A stretch of DNA of 64,000 nt, taken from contig JAFDVW010000009.1 of NCBI GenBank assembly GCA_018268755.1, positions 359,523 through 423,522 on the forward strand, in the 5' to 3' direction. The position numbers and the translations under genes are program-made. The notes below the pieces were generated by a model. The model had not been told where the DNA came from, made no database searches, and saw only the letters and a program-made list of their open reading frames with translations. This DNA comes from Acidobacteriota bacterium (GTDB lineage Bacteria; Acidobacteriota; Terriglobia; Terriglobales; Acidobacteriaceae). Positions 48,301 to 54,761 of the stretch are shown here, piece by piece (position 1 is the first letter of the stretch; every line of letters begins with the position of its first letter).

Positions 48301-48383
48301 AGTTGCAATCCTTTCCAGTGCCTGCGGCAAGCAGTGTGCAGAAAGCAGGCGGGAACCTGCAACGTCTGCGGCCCACGCAATAA
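45339..48383 (+). CDS. Large exported protein: matrixin-like domain without zinc ligands plus Ig-like repeats
   Basis: 1014 residues from ATG 45339. Residues 1-28 form a signal peptide. Residues about 30-270 follow the matrixin layout, including QAALSRLYP near the end, but the helix that should read HExGHxxGxxH reads VRVLGNVLGLDWSQ, so all ligands are lost. The remainder has carboxypeptidase-regulatory and Ig-like beta domains (HGSVYFTDGNG; RASVAGGTPLSIQGLGL; the invasin-type PVAGATVVLSAS and NGSPAGGQTVSFQI; HAVAGAGVVFRAA). It is probably a surface or periplasmic adhesin-like protein. It ends 6 bp from the convergent peptidase gene. Confidence 0.8.
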   Translation: MRSRIAQSLARYAAWGAVLATLFALFAHAGGPAGVAGVSYFAPSVKGQPITWAQGEVSYYTDQGNLSPALPGASADALVADAFSRWTAITTVALTAVRAGQLAEDVSGLNVLANSDGTFTLPPDILPTTTNQPVAVVYDADGAVTDALLGQGASSSLYCYANSAFGGVDNFTSDGHFAHALVVLNGSCAPNSSQLFDFEYRLVRVLGNVLGLDWSQLNGNVQAGNPAPTSADYAGFPLMHATDIAACLPISRCYASADQPKPDDQAALSRLYPVTAQNVGNFAGKQVFSQTTARIHGSVYFTDGNGNAAQPMQGVNVVARWIDPGTGLPSRAVAVSSISGFLFRGNAGNPATGFNDSAGQPLNRFGSDEPSLEGFFDLAGLPLPNGASSTQYQLTVEAVSPQWSQNAGPYAPWQVQPSGVARPIVVTVQPGGDVPQDILMLSSAHYAADFFESTSYAAPAPVPTAGDWSGALGNYGNVDYFRMSGQANRTLSIEVTTLDESGAVSLSKAQPVIGMWGLDDPGTFPAPANTPSAFNTILSGETRLDATLLQATNFRIAIADIRGDGRPDYRYHARVFYGDSATPARASVAGGTPLSIQGLGLRANTTVTVGGTGTALISASGNRLQVNAPVHADGIADIALRDPATGASSTMTGAFIYGAGPNDTLQLVSGTNPSTPVGTQAPNPVTFRVLAPDGATPVAGATVVLSASPSVGFGACAGNTSCTLLSDDAGMVSSFVTALNAGTTTITARLAPASYASPKSQQTSLTGSPSTLAIGLTPALAWIGAGATLDLPLTARVLSNGSPAGGQTVSFQIMKGSGTLSAASVTTGANGNAAVTLHLAAVSGDVVVSACVAPNNAPCQNLTITAVPAAAQQVQAVSGTTQNVTAGQAFHAVVVRVTDNASPAHAVAGAGVVFRAAMERVPVNAPALWFGDTATHQPATPVILTSSQTAMVSDGSGLASFQPSAGASSGPVVIVGSALAGTASVPFQLQSFPVPAASSVQKAGGNLQRLRPTQ

Positions 48384-48389
48384 ATCCGG

Positions 48390-50543
48390 TTACTGCGCTT
48401 TGGGCCCGATCCACTGGTCGACCCAATCATTCACGGTCCGATACCAGAGCCAGGAATTCTGCGGCTTGAGCACCCAGTGGCCCTCGTCCGGGAAATACAG
48501 CATCTTCGAGGGCACGCCCCGGCGCTGCAAGGTGGTGAAGAGGTCAAATCCCTGCGACACATCCAGGCGATAATCTTTCTGTCCGTGGATGACCAGGGTT
48601 GGCGTCTTGAATTGCTCCGCTGAGAGATGCGGCGACCACTTGCGATACGTCTCGCGGTCGGTGTACGGCGTGCCTTTGAACTCCCACTCATTGAACCAGA
48701 GTTCTTCGGTTGTGCCCCAGGCTGACTCGGTATTGAACATGCCGTCGTGCGAGACAATACATTTGAAGCGGTCGGTGTGGCCGAGGATCCAGTTGGCCAT
48801 GTAACCGCCGTAGCTCGCGCCCAGCGCGCATACCCGGCCTTTATCAATATAGGGATATTGCGCCTCGGCGTAGTCGAGGCCTTTCATCAGATCTTCAAAC
48901 GGCGCGCCGCCCCAGTCGCCGTTGATGGCGTCGGTGAACTTCTGCCCGTAACCGGTCGAACCGTGAAAGTTGATCATGATCACAACGTAGCCGTTGGCGG
49001 CGAAGAGTTCGGGGTTCCAGCGATAGCTCCAGTCGTCTCCCCATGCGCCCTGCGGCCCGCCGTGAATGAGGAACTTCACCGGATATTTTTTGCTGGGATC
49101 AAAGTTCGGCGGCTTGACCAGGAAGCCCTGCACCTTGTCGCCGAGGGCCCCGGTGAACCAGAAAGATTCAAGTGGGGACATGGCGACTTGGGAGAGAATT
49201 CCGTCGTTGAGATGAGTAAGCTTGAAATTGGGATCCTGACTGCTACAAACGTCGCCACTAGTTTCACCGCAGTGCGGTGTACGAAGAAGGATCATCGGGC
49301 TCTTATACAACTCCGATGGAGTGATAATCGACATTTGTGTATAGATAAGAAATTTGTTATCAGGAGTAATGACGAAATCATCGTCATACCCCTTTAGCGA
49401 GGTCTCTTGAACAGATGGCATCACATAGTCAAGCCCCGTATAATAGACGCGCGCACTCCCATTCTCCTCCGCCGTAAAGAAAAGCGATCTTGATCCCCAC
49501 CACGTATAGGTTCCTACCCAGCGGTCAAAACCTTCTGTGAGGTCCTTTTTCTCCCCCGTCTTCCTGTCATACAGCACCAGCCGGAAGCGGTCGCTCTCGT
49601 ATCCTGGCCGTTGCTGGGCTCGGTAGGCGATATATTTTCCATCCGGCGAGTAAAGCGGCGTCGAGTCGCTGGCTTTGTTCTCCGCCGTAATGTTCTTCGC
49701 GACGCCACCTGTGATCGGGACCACCCACAGATCGTTGTTGGTCGAAGTGGCCTCGACCGCGTCATGGTTCGAGGTATAGCAAAGCTCCTGCCCATCGGGC
49801 GAAATAACGTAGTTGTCCTGCCCGCCGAGCGAGAACACCGGGGCATCGAAATCCCCCGGCGTCAGATCTTTCGCGCTGGTGTAGGGACAGCCGCCCTGGG
49901 TTGTCCCAATGCATCCCTCTGCAGAAACTACAAACAGGTGGCTCCGCTTGCCTTCCTGGTAAGCATTCCAATGGCGGTACAACAAACGAGTGAAAATTTG
50001 CGCCTTCACTGGCGACGCTGCTTCCTTCTTAAGCCGCATGGCGTTGCAGGCCGACTCCTCCGCGGGCGCGCCGTCACACTCGGGATACACACTCGAGGTG
50101 AACACAATGTTCTTGCCATCCGGCGACCAGATGGGGCCATCGACCTCCGTGGCAAGGTCGGTGAGGCGGCGAACGCCCGCTACCTTGCCCTCCGCGCCAT
50201 CGAAGTCCGCGATCCAAATCTGCGAACCACCTTCCTTGTTCGAGACAAAGAGGAAGCGCTTGCCATCGGGCGCCCAGCGCGGCTGGTCCGCATCCTGATC
50301 GCCGATGATTTCCCTTTCCTGGCCGCCAGTCACCGGCACCAGCCAGACATGTGGCGTCTTGGTGTTGGCTTCCAGGCTTACATCCGTCACGCTGAAGATC
50401 ACCCATTTGCCGTCCGGAGAAATACGCGGCGCGCCCACACGCTTCAGCTTCATCATGTCTTCGAAGGTGAAGGGATGTCTGGACTGGGCAAACGCAGTTT
50501 GCAGGAAGAAGAGAGCAAATATCAGAACGATCAGACGACGCAT
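48390..50543 (-). CDS. S9C-type serine peptidase (acylaminoacyl/dipeptidyl peptidase-like)
   Basis: 717 residues from ATG 50543 with GGAGGT four bases upstream. A signal peptide (MRRLIVLIFALFFLQTAFAQ) sends it to the periplasm. An N-terminal PD40 propeller (about 30-430) with repeated SPDGK motifs is followed by the catalytic domain with GASYGGYMANW (Ser), HGQKDYRLDV (Asp) and PDEGHWV (His). It should trim short peptides for uptake. A stretch of unusual, AT-richer codon use lies in the middle (49205-49500). It is the last gene of the minus-strand catabolic cluster. Confidence 0.93.
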   Translation of the reverse strand: MRRLIVLIFALFFLQTAFAQSRHPFTFEDMMKLKRVGAPRISPDGKWVIFSVTDVSLEANTKTPHVWLVPVTGGQEREIIGDQDADQPRWAPDGKRFLFVSNKEGGSQIWIADFDGAEGKVAGVRRLTDLATEVDGPIWSPDGKNIVFTSSVYPECDGAPAEESACNAMRLKKEAASPVKAQIFTRLLYRHWNAYQEGKRSHLFVVSAEGCIGTTQGGCPYTSAKDLTPGDFDAPVFSLGGQDNYVISPDGQELCYTSNHDAVEATSTNNDLWVVPITGGVAKNITAENKASDSTPLYSPDGKYIAYRAQQRPGYESDRFRLVLYDRKTGEKKDLTEGFDRWVGTYTWWGSRSLFFTAEENGSARVYYTGLDYVMPSVQETSLKGYDDDFVITPDNKFLIYTQMSIITPSELYKSPMILLRTPHCGETSGDVCSSQDPNFKLTHLNDGILSQVAMSPLESFWFTGALGDKVQGFLVKPPNFDPSKKYPVKFLIHGGPQGAWGDDWSYRWNPELFAANGYVVIMINFHGSTGYGQKFTDAINGDWGGAPFEDLMKGLDYAEAQYPYIDKGRVCALGASYGGYMANWILGHTDRFKCIVSHDGMFNTESAWGTTEELWFNEWEFKGTPYTDRETYRKWSPHLSAEQFKTPTLVIHGQKDYRLDVSQGFDLFTTLQRRGVPSKMLYFPDEGHWVLKPQNSWLWYRTVNDWVDQWIGPKAQ

Positions 50544-50629
50544 TGGTACCTCCAAGCGGCCATGTAGGGGCAGATCCCCTCATCTGCCCGGCGGGGCGAA
50601 GCACCGCGGCTTACCGAGGAAAAACCGGG

Positions 50630-52159
50630 CTACCGCATCACTTCACACAGTTTGCCGGCGGCAATCACTTCCGCAATACGGGCAAAATCGGGATACATGA
50701 CGCGGTCTTTTTCAAGCTTAGGGCTCACCGCGCGCAGGGCGGCATGCGCGGCCTGCAGTTTCCTGGAAGTCTTGAGCGGCAGCAGAAATTCCACCGCCTG
50801 GGCGGACGCCATGGCCTCAATAGCCAGAACATAGCGCGTGTTCTCGACCACGCGCCGCAGTTTGATGGCCGCCGTCATGCCCATGGAAACATAATCTTCT
50901 TTGTTGCCGGACGTGGTGATGGAATCGACCGACGCGGGATGCGCCAGCACCTTGTTCTCGCTGACCAGCGCGGCCGCGGTCACCTGCGGCATCATAAAGC
51001 CGGAGTTCAAGCCCGCCCCCGCCGCCAGAAATGGGGGCAGCCCTTCACTTAGCGCAGGATTGACCAGGCGTTCAATACGCCGCTCCGAGATCCCCGCCAG
51101 CGCGCTGAGGGCGATGGCCAGATAGTCCAGCGCAAAGGCGACCGGCTCGCCATGAAAGTTGCCGCCGGAGAGGACGTCGCCCTCGGCCTGCTTGGGATCT
51201 TTCACGAAGACCAGCGGATTGTCCACAGCGGAATTGGCTTCGGTCGCAAACACCTCGCGGCAAAAGGCCAGCGTGTCGCGCACCGCCCCGTGCACCTGCG
51301 GGATGCAGCGCAGCGAGTAAGCATCCTGTACCCGGTTGCAATCGGCATGCGACTTGCGAATTTCGCTGCCCGCCAGAAGATTGCGCAGATTTTCCGCGGT
51401 CCGGATCTGCCCGCTGTGCGGACGCGCCTGGTGAATGCGCGCATCGAAGGCGACGTCGGTGCCGCGCAGCGCATCCAGGGTCAACGCGCCAATGACGTCG
51501 GCGGTATCGACCAGCGTTTCCGTGGCCAGAAGCGCCAGCGTGCCCACCGCCAGCATGGCCTGCGTGCCGTTGATGAGTGAGACTGCCTCTTTGGCTTCCA
51601 GCACCAGGGGCGTGATCTGCGCCCGCTTCAACGCGTCCGCGCTGGGGATGCGGCCGCCTTTGTCGTCCCAACATTCGCCTTCGCCGATCAAGGCCAAAGC
51701 CAGGTGCGCCAGGGGCGCCAGATCACCGCTTGCGCCCACACTGCCCTGTGAGGGCACTACGGGCGTGACGCCGCGATTCAGCATCTCGCAGAGGCCATCC
51801 ACCACTTCCGTGCGCACACCGGAGTGGCCCTTGGAAAGCGAGTTGGCCCGCAGCAACATCATGGCGCGGGTCTCGGCCACAGGCAGCGGATCTCCGACGC
51901 CGACCGCGTGCGAACGCACCAGATTCACCTGTAATTCCCGGATCTGCTCGCCGGCAATGCGCACGTCGCTGAGCTTGCCCACGCCAGTGGTAATGGCATA
52001 GGAAACTTTATTGCCGGCCACCAGAGCGTCCACTACGGCGCGCGCCTGGCGCACCCGTTCCCGGGCGTCGGCGGAAAGAAGCACCGAGCGCTTCTTCACG
52101 GCCACCTCGCGCACCGCTTCCAGGGTCAACGTGCTGCCGTCGATATGTAAAGCTTGCAC
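50630..52159 (-). CDS. hutH: Histidine ammonia-lyase
   Basis: 509 residues from GTG 52159, where GAGGGAG lies eight bases upstream and the product begins as in the family (HIDGSTLTLEAV). A TTG at 52201 that overlaps the thioesterase stop is an alternative. It deaminates histidine to urocanate. The Ala-Ser-Gly that forms the MIO cofactor is in GSVGASGDLAPLAH (near residue 140), and YAITTGVGKLSD and NFHGEPVAFALDY are also conserved. hutU, hutI and hutG are not present here. Its place behind fatty/amino-acid catabolic genes suggests a shared catabolic operon. Confidence 0.95.
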   Translation of the reverse strand: MQALHIDGSTLTLEAVREVAVKKRSVLLSADARERVRQARAVVDALVAGNKVSYAITTGVGKLSDVRIAGEQIRELQVNLVRSHAVGVGDPLPVAETRAMMLLRANSLSKGHSGVRTEVVDGLCEMLNRGVTPVVPSQGSVGASGDLAPLAHLALALIGEGECWDDKGGRIPSADALKRAQITPLVLEAKEAVSLINGTQAMLAVGTLALLATETLVDTADVIGALTLDALRGTDVAFDARIHQARPHSGQIRTAENLRNLLAGSEIRKSHADCNRVQDAYSLRCIPQVHGAVRDTLAFCREVFATEANSAVDNPLVFVKDPKQAEGDVLSGGNFHGEPVAFALDYLAIALSALAGISERRIERLVNPALSEGLPPFLAAGAGLNSGFMMPQVTAAALVSENKVLAHPASVDSITTSGNKEDYVSMGMTAAIKLRRVVENTRYVLAIEAMASAQAVEFLLPLKTSRKLQAAHAALRAVSPKLEKDRVMYPDFARIAEVIAAGKLCEVMR

Positions 52160-52197
52160 AACGATTTCTCCCTCGGCATTCGTGACGCCGCCGGCTT

Positions 52198-52647
52198 TCA
52201 ATCCTTCGTCTTGCCCACGGCCTCGCGGAACACCTGCAGATATTTTTCCGGCAGCGGCGTGGTCTTCATCTCCGCATTCGCCACCACATGCGTAGTCTCT
52301 CCTTCGGCCAGCAGCAAGCCGTCGCTGGCCCGCAGGAGTTCATAGCCAAAGTGCACCACCGACTCGCGCACATGCTTCAGGTGGGTGCGCACCACAATCT
52401 CATCGTCGTAGCGGGCCGGCGCCTTATAGCGGCAGCGCGCATCCACTACGGCGATGAAACATCCATCTTGCTGCTCCATATCTTTGTAGGCGAACCCTAG
52501 CTGCCGCAAAAACTCCACCCGCCCGATTTCGAACCAGACAAAATGATTGGCGTGGTAGACCACGCCCATCTGGTCGGTCTCGGCATAGCGCACACGCAGA
52601 CGCGTCTCACACACGACCCCGGGACTAGCTTTCACTTTCCACTCCAT
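52198..52647 (-). CDS. Acyl-CoA thioesterase (YbgC/4-hydroxybenzoyl-CoA thioesterase family)
   Basis: 149 residues. It is a hot-dog fold enzyme with the active-site motif RYAETDQMGVVYHANHFVWF (Asp about residue 26), which hydrolyses short acyl-CoA. The start ATG overlaps the end of the enoyl-CoA hydratase gene by 16 bp, a sign of operon structure. The exact acyl group is unknown. Confidence 0.92.
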   Translation of the reverse strand: MEWKVKASPGVVCETRLRVRYAETDQMGVVYHANHFVWFEIGRVEFLRQLGFAYKDMEQQDGCFIAVVDARCRYKAPARYDDEIVVRTHLKHVRESVVHFGYELLRASDGLLLAEGETTHVVANAEMKTTPLPEKYLQVFREAVGKTKD

Positions 52648-53414
52648 TGCGGCGGACGCTTTTCCAGAAATGCGGTAATGCCTTCGCGGAAATCTGCCGA
52701 GCTACGAATGCGGGCATTGTCCTGGATGGCCTGCGCAAACTGTTCGTTCAGTTCGCTGTTGATGAAACTGTTGATCAACCGCTTGGTGGCGCGCATCGAA
52801 GATGGGCTGTTACCCAGCAGCTGCGCCGCCAGCTCGCGCGCGCGGGGCATCAGCTGCTCCGCTTCCACCACTTCATTGACCAGGCCCAGGCGAAAGGCCT
52901 CTTTCGCGTCAAAGCGCCTTCCACTCAACAGAAGGTCGCGCGCCACCTTGTGGCCCACCTGCCAAACCAGTATCGAAGAGACCAGCGCCGGCACAAAGCC
53001 GATGCGCACTTCGGTGTAGCCAAACGCCGCTTCGGGCACCGCCAGGGTGAAATCACACATGGTGGCCAAGCCCGTTCCCCCAGCCATGGCTGCACCATTG
53101 ACCGCCGCAATGGTGGGCTTGGGAAAATCGTAGAGCCGGCGGAACAGCTTCGCCATGCAGGTGGAGTCTTTTACATTCTCCTCGTAGGTCTTGCCCACGA
53201 AGGATTTCAGCTCGTCCAGGTCCATGCCGGAGCAGAAAGATTTTCCCGCCCCGGTCAGCAGCACGACGTGGGCCGTCGATTTCTCAATTTCATCGAATGC
53301 GGCAAACAACTCTTTGAGGAGAGGAAAACTGATGGCGTTTCTTTTTTCGGGACGGTTCAGCGTGATGGTGGCGATGCCGGAATCTTGCGCGAGCTGGATG
53401 CTGTGGTAACTCAT
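52632..53414 (-). CDS. Enoyl-CoA hydratase/isomerase family protein, candidate methylglutaconyl-CoA hydratase
   Basis: 260 residues, a typical crotonase. The oxyanion-hole motifs are RPEKRNAIS and GAGKSFCSGMDL, and the second is AAVNGAAMAGGTGLA with the usual acidic position after it (VPEAAFGYTEVRIG). Placement next to HMG-CoA lyase and an acyl-CoA carboxylase subunit suggests 3-methylglutaconyl-CoA hydratase (LiuC) of leucine breakdown; this is inferred from context. Confidence 0.88.
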   Translation of the reverse strand: MSYHSIQLAQDSGIATITLNRPEKRNAISFPLLKELFAAFDEIEKSTAHVVLLTGAGKSFCSGMDLDELKSFVGKTYEENVKDSTCMAKLFRRLYDFPKPTIAAVNGAAMAGGTGLATMCDFTLAVPEAAFGYTEVRIGFVPALVSSILVWQVGHKVARDLLLSGRRFDAKEAFRLGLVNEVVEAEQLMPRARELAAQLLGNSPSSMRATKRLINSFINSELNEQFAQAIQDNARIRSSADFREGITAFLEKRPPQWSGK

Positions 53415-53425
53415 CGCTTGTGGCC

Positions 53426-54310
53426 TCAGTGTGGGATATCAGCAGCTGACGTTGCATATCGCGTACCGATCTCGCGAGTAATGCGCAAGAGCGTGTCCAG
53501 GGGCCGCAAGTCCGGCAAGCCGGCGCCGCGCTTGCCTAAAACTTCGACCACCACCTCCGTGGGAATATTGCCGAGCAGGGCGTCCTGCGCGAACGGACAT
53601 CCTCCCAGACCGCCCAGCGCGGAGTCAAAGCGGCGGCAGCCGGCCTCATAGGAGGCCAGCACCTTTTCCGCGGCCTTTTCGGGGCGGCTGTGCAGATGCA
53701 CCCCAATCTCGAGATACCCGAACTTGGCCAGCACCGCGGAAACCACTTCCCCAATCTGCTGCGGACCGGCGACGCCCACCGTATCGGCCAGAGAAATCTG
53801 CTTTATGCCGTACGACTCCAGCAGATCCACGGCGTTGATGACCTCCTCAACGCTCCATTCGTCGCCATAAGGGTTACCGAAAGCCATGGAGATATAGGCC
53901 ACCGTACTCAGCCCGGCCTCTTCGCCCTTCTGATGGATGCTCTCGAGCTCATCAATCGCTTCGTCGAGGGTCTGGCGCTGGTTGTTGCGCAAAAATGTCG
54001 GGGACACCGAATAGGGGAAGCCCAGCGTGCGCACGGCGTTGGTCTGGATGGCCCGTTCCGCGCCCTTCGCGTTCACTACGATGCCGATGATCTCCACATC
54101 GTCGGGAGGATCAAGTTCTTTCAACACATCTTCGGAATCCGCCATCTGCGGCACCGCTTTGGGCGAGACAAAAGAAACAGCATCGATGTGCTTGAATCCG
54201 GCGTTGATCAGGGCTTTCAGGTAGTCCACCTTGAGATAGGCAGGGACCTGGCCTTTTAAGCCCTGCCAGGCATCGCGCGGACATTCGATCAATTTCACTA
54301 TTTGGTCCAA
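53426..54310 (-). CDS. Hydroxymethylglutaryl-CoA lyase
   Basis: 294 residues from TTG 54310 (MDQIVKLIECPRD); GTG 54298 is another option, and a GTG at 54337 lies inside the terminal repeat of the adjacent element. It cleaves HMG-CoA to acetyl-CoA and acetoacetate, the last step of leucine degradation. Conserved are PRDAWQG, DAVSFVSPKAVPQMAD and the active-site signature ALGGLGGCPFA with its Cys. The Bacteroidetes-like PRDAxQG replaces PRDGLQNE. It lies 11 bp before the enoyl-CoA hydratase and directly after the inserted element. Confidence 0.92.
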   Translation of the reverse strand: MDQIVKLIECPRDAWQGLKGQVPAYLKVDYLKALINAGFKHIDAVSFVSPKAVPQMADSEDVLKELDPPDDVEIIGIVVNAKGAERAIQTNAVRTLGFPYSVSPTFLRNNQRQTLDEAIDELESIHQKGEEAGLSTVAYISMAFGNPYGDEWSVEEVINAVDLLESYGIKQISLADTVGVAGPQQIGEVVSAVLAKFGYLEIGVHLHSRPEKAAEKVLASYEAGCRRFDSALGGLGGCPFAQDALLGNIPTEVVVEVLGKRGAGLPDLRPLDTLLRITREIGTRYATSAADIPH

Positions 54311-54316
54311 ATCTTC

Positions 54317-54749
54317 ACCACGGAGGCACGGAGTCACAGAGAGATCAAAGAACTTTTCTTACAATTCCGCCTTGCGCCAAAACTGCCACATGGAAATTGA
54401 GAATCAACCCTACTCGCCTTCCAGTTAGTTTCAGATACGTCAGTATTTGGGCTTCATGCACCGGGACGATGTGTTCGACACATTTTAGTTCAAGAACAAT
54501 TGCGTCCTCGACGAGGATATCGATTCTGTACCCGCACTCCAGACAAACTTCTTTGTATCTCACCGGCACAGACAACTGTCGTTGAAATTTCAACCCGCGA
54601 ATGTTCAATTCGTGACATAAGCATTCTTCATAGGCTGATTCCAAAAGTCCTGGACCCAGCACGCGATGTACTTCGATGGCTGCCCCTATGATCTGCTCGG
54701 TGAGAGATTCATGAAGCAACATAACTCTGTGTCTCTGTGCCTCCGTGGT
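54317..54749 (-). mobile_element. 433-bp GxxExxY element with 25-bp terminal inverted repeats
   Basis: The left end (54317-54341) and right end (54725-54749) are inverted repeats that match at 23 of 25 positions, beginning ACCACGGAGGCAC. They enclose a single 378-bp gene that fills the space: the stop codon is 3 bp from the left repeat and the start codon 2 bp from the right one. No transposase is present, and no clear target-site duplication was found. It splits the carboxyltransferase gene from HMG-CoA lyase. Confidence 0.8.
54345..54722 (-). CDS. GxxExxY protein (PD-(D/E)XK-like)
   Basis: 125 residues from ATG 54722. The family motif is [13 protein letters not shown] (about 23-35). A PD-(D/E)XK-type site is suggested by [18 protein letters not shown] (Asp about 69, then Glu-x-Lys). 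The family (Pfam PDDEXK_3) is uncharacterised. The gene runs wall to wall between the terminal repeats of the element at 54317-54749, so it is probably selfish or mobilised cargo rather than a part of the catabolic operon. A nuclease role in its own movement is inference. Confidence 0.9.
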   Translation of the reverse strand: MLLHESLTEQIIGAAIEVHRVLGPGLLESAYEECLCHELNIRGLKFQRQLSVPVRYKEVCLECGYRIDILVEDAIVLELKCVEHIVPVHEAQILTYLKLTGRRVGLILNFHVAVLAQGGIVRKVL

Positions 54750-54761
54750 TGCTCCAGTTGA

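Noticed and set aside
54337..54722. Hypothesis that the GxxExxY gene is a native member of the catabolic operon
   Set aside because: It lies exactly between inverted repeats and has no metabolic relation to its neighbours; insertion explains the layout better.
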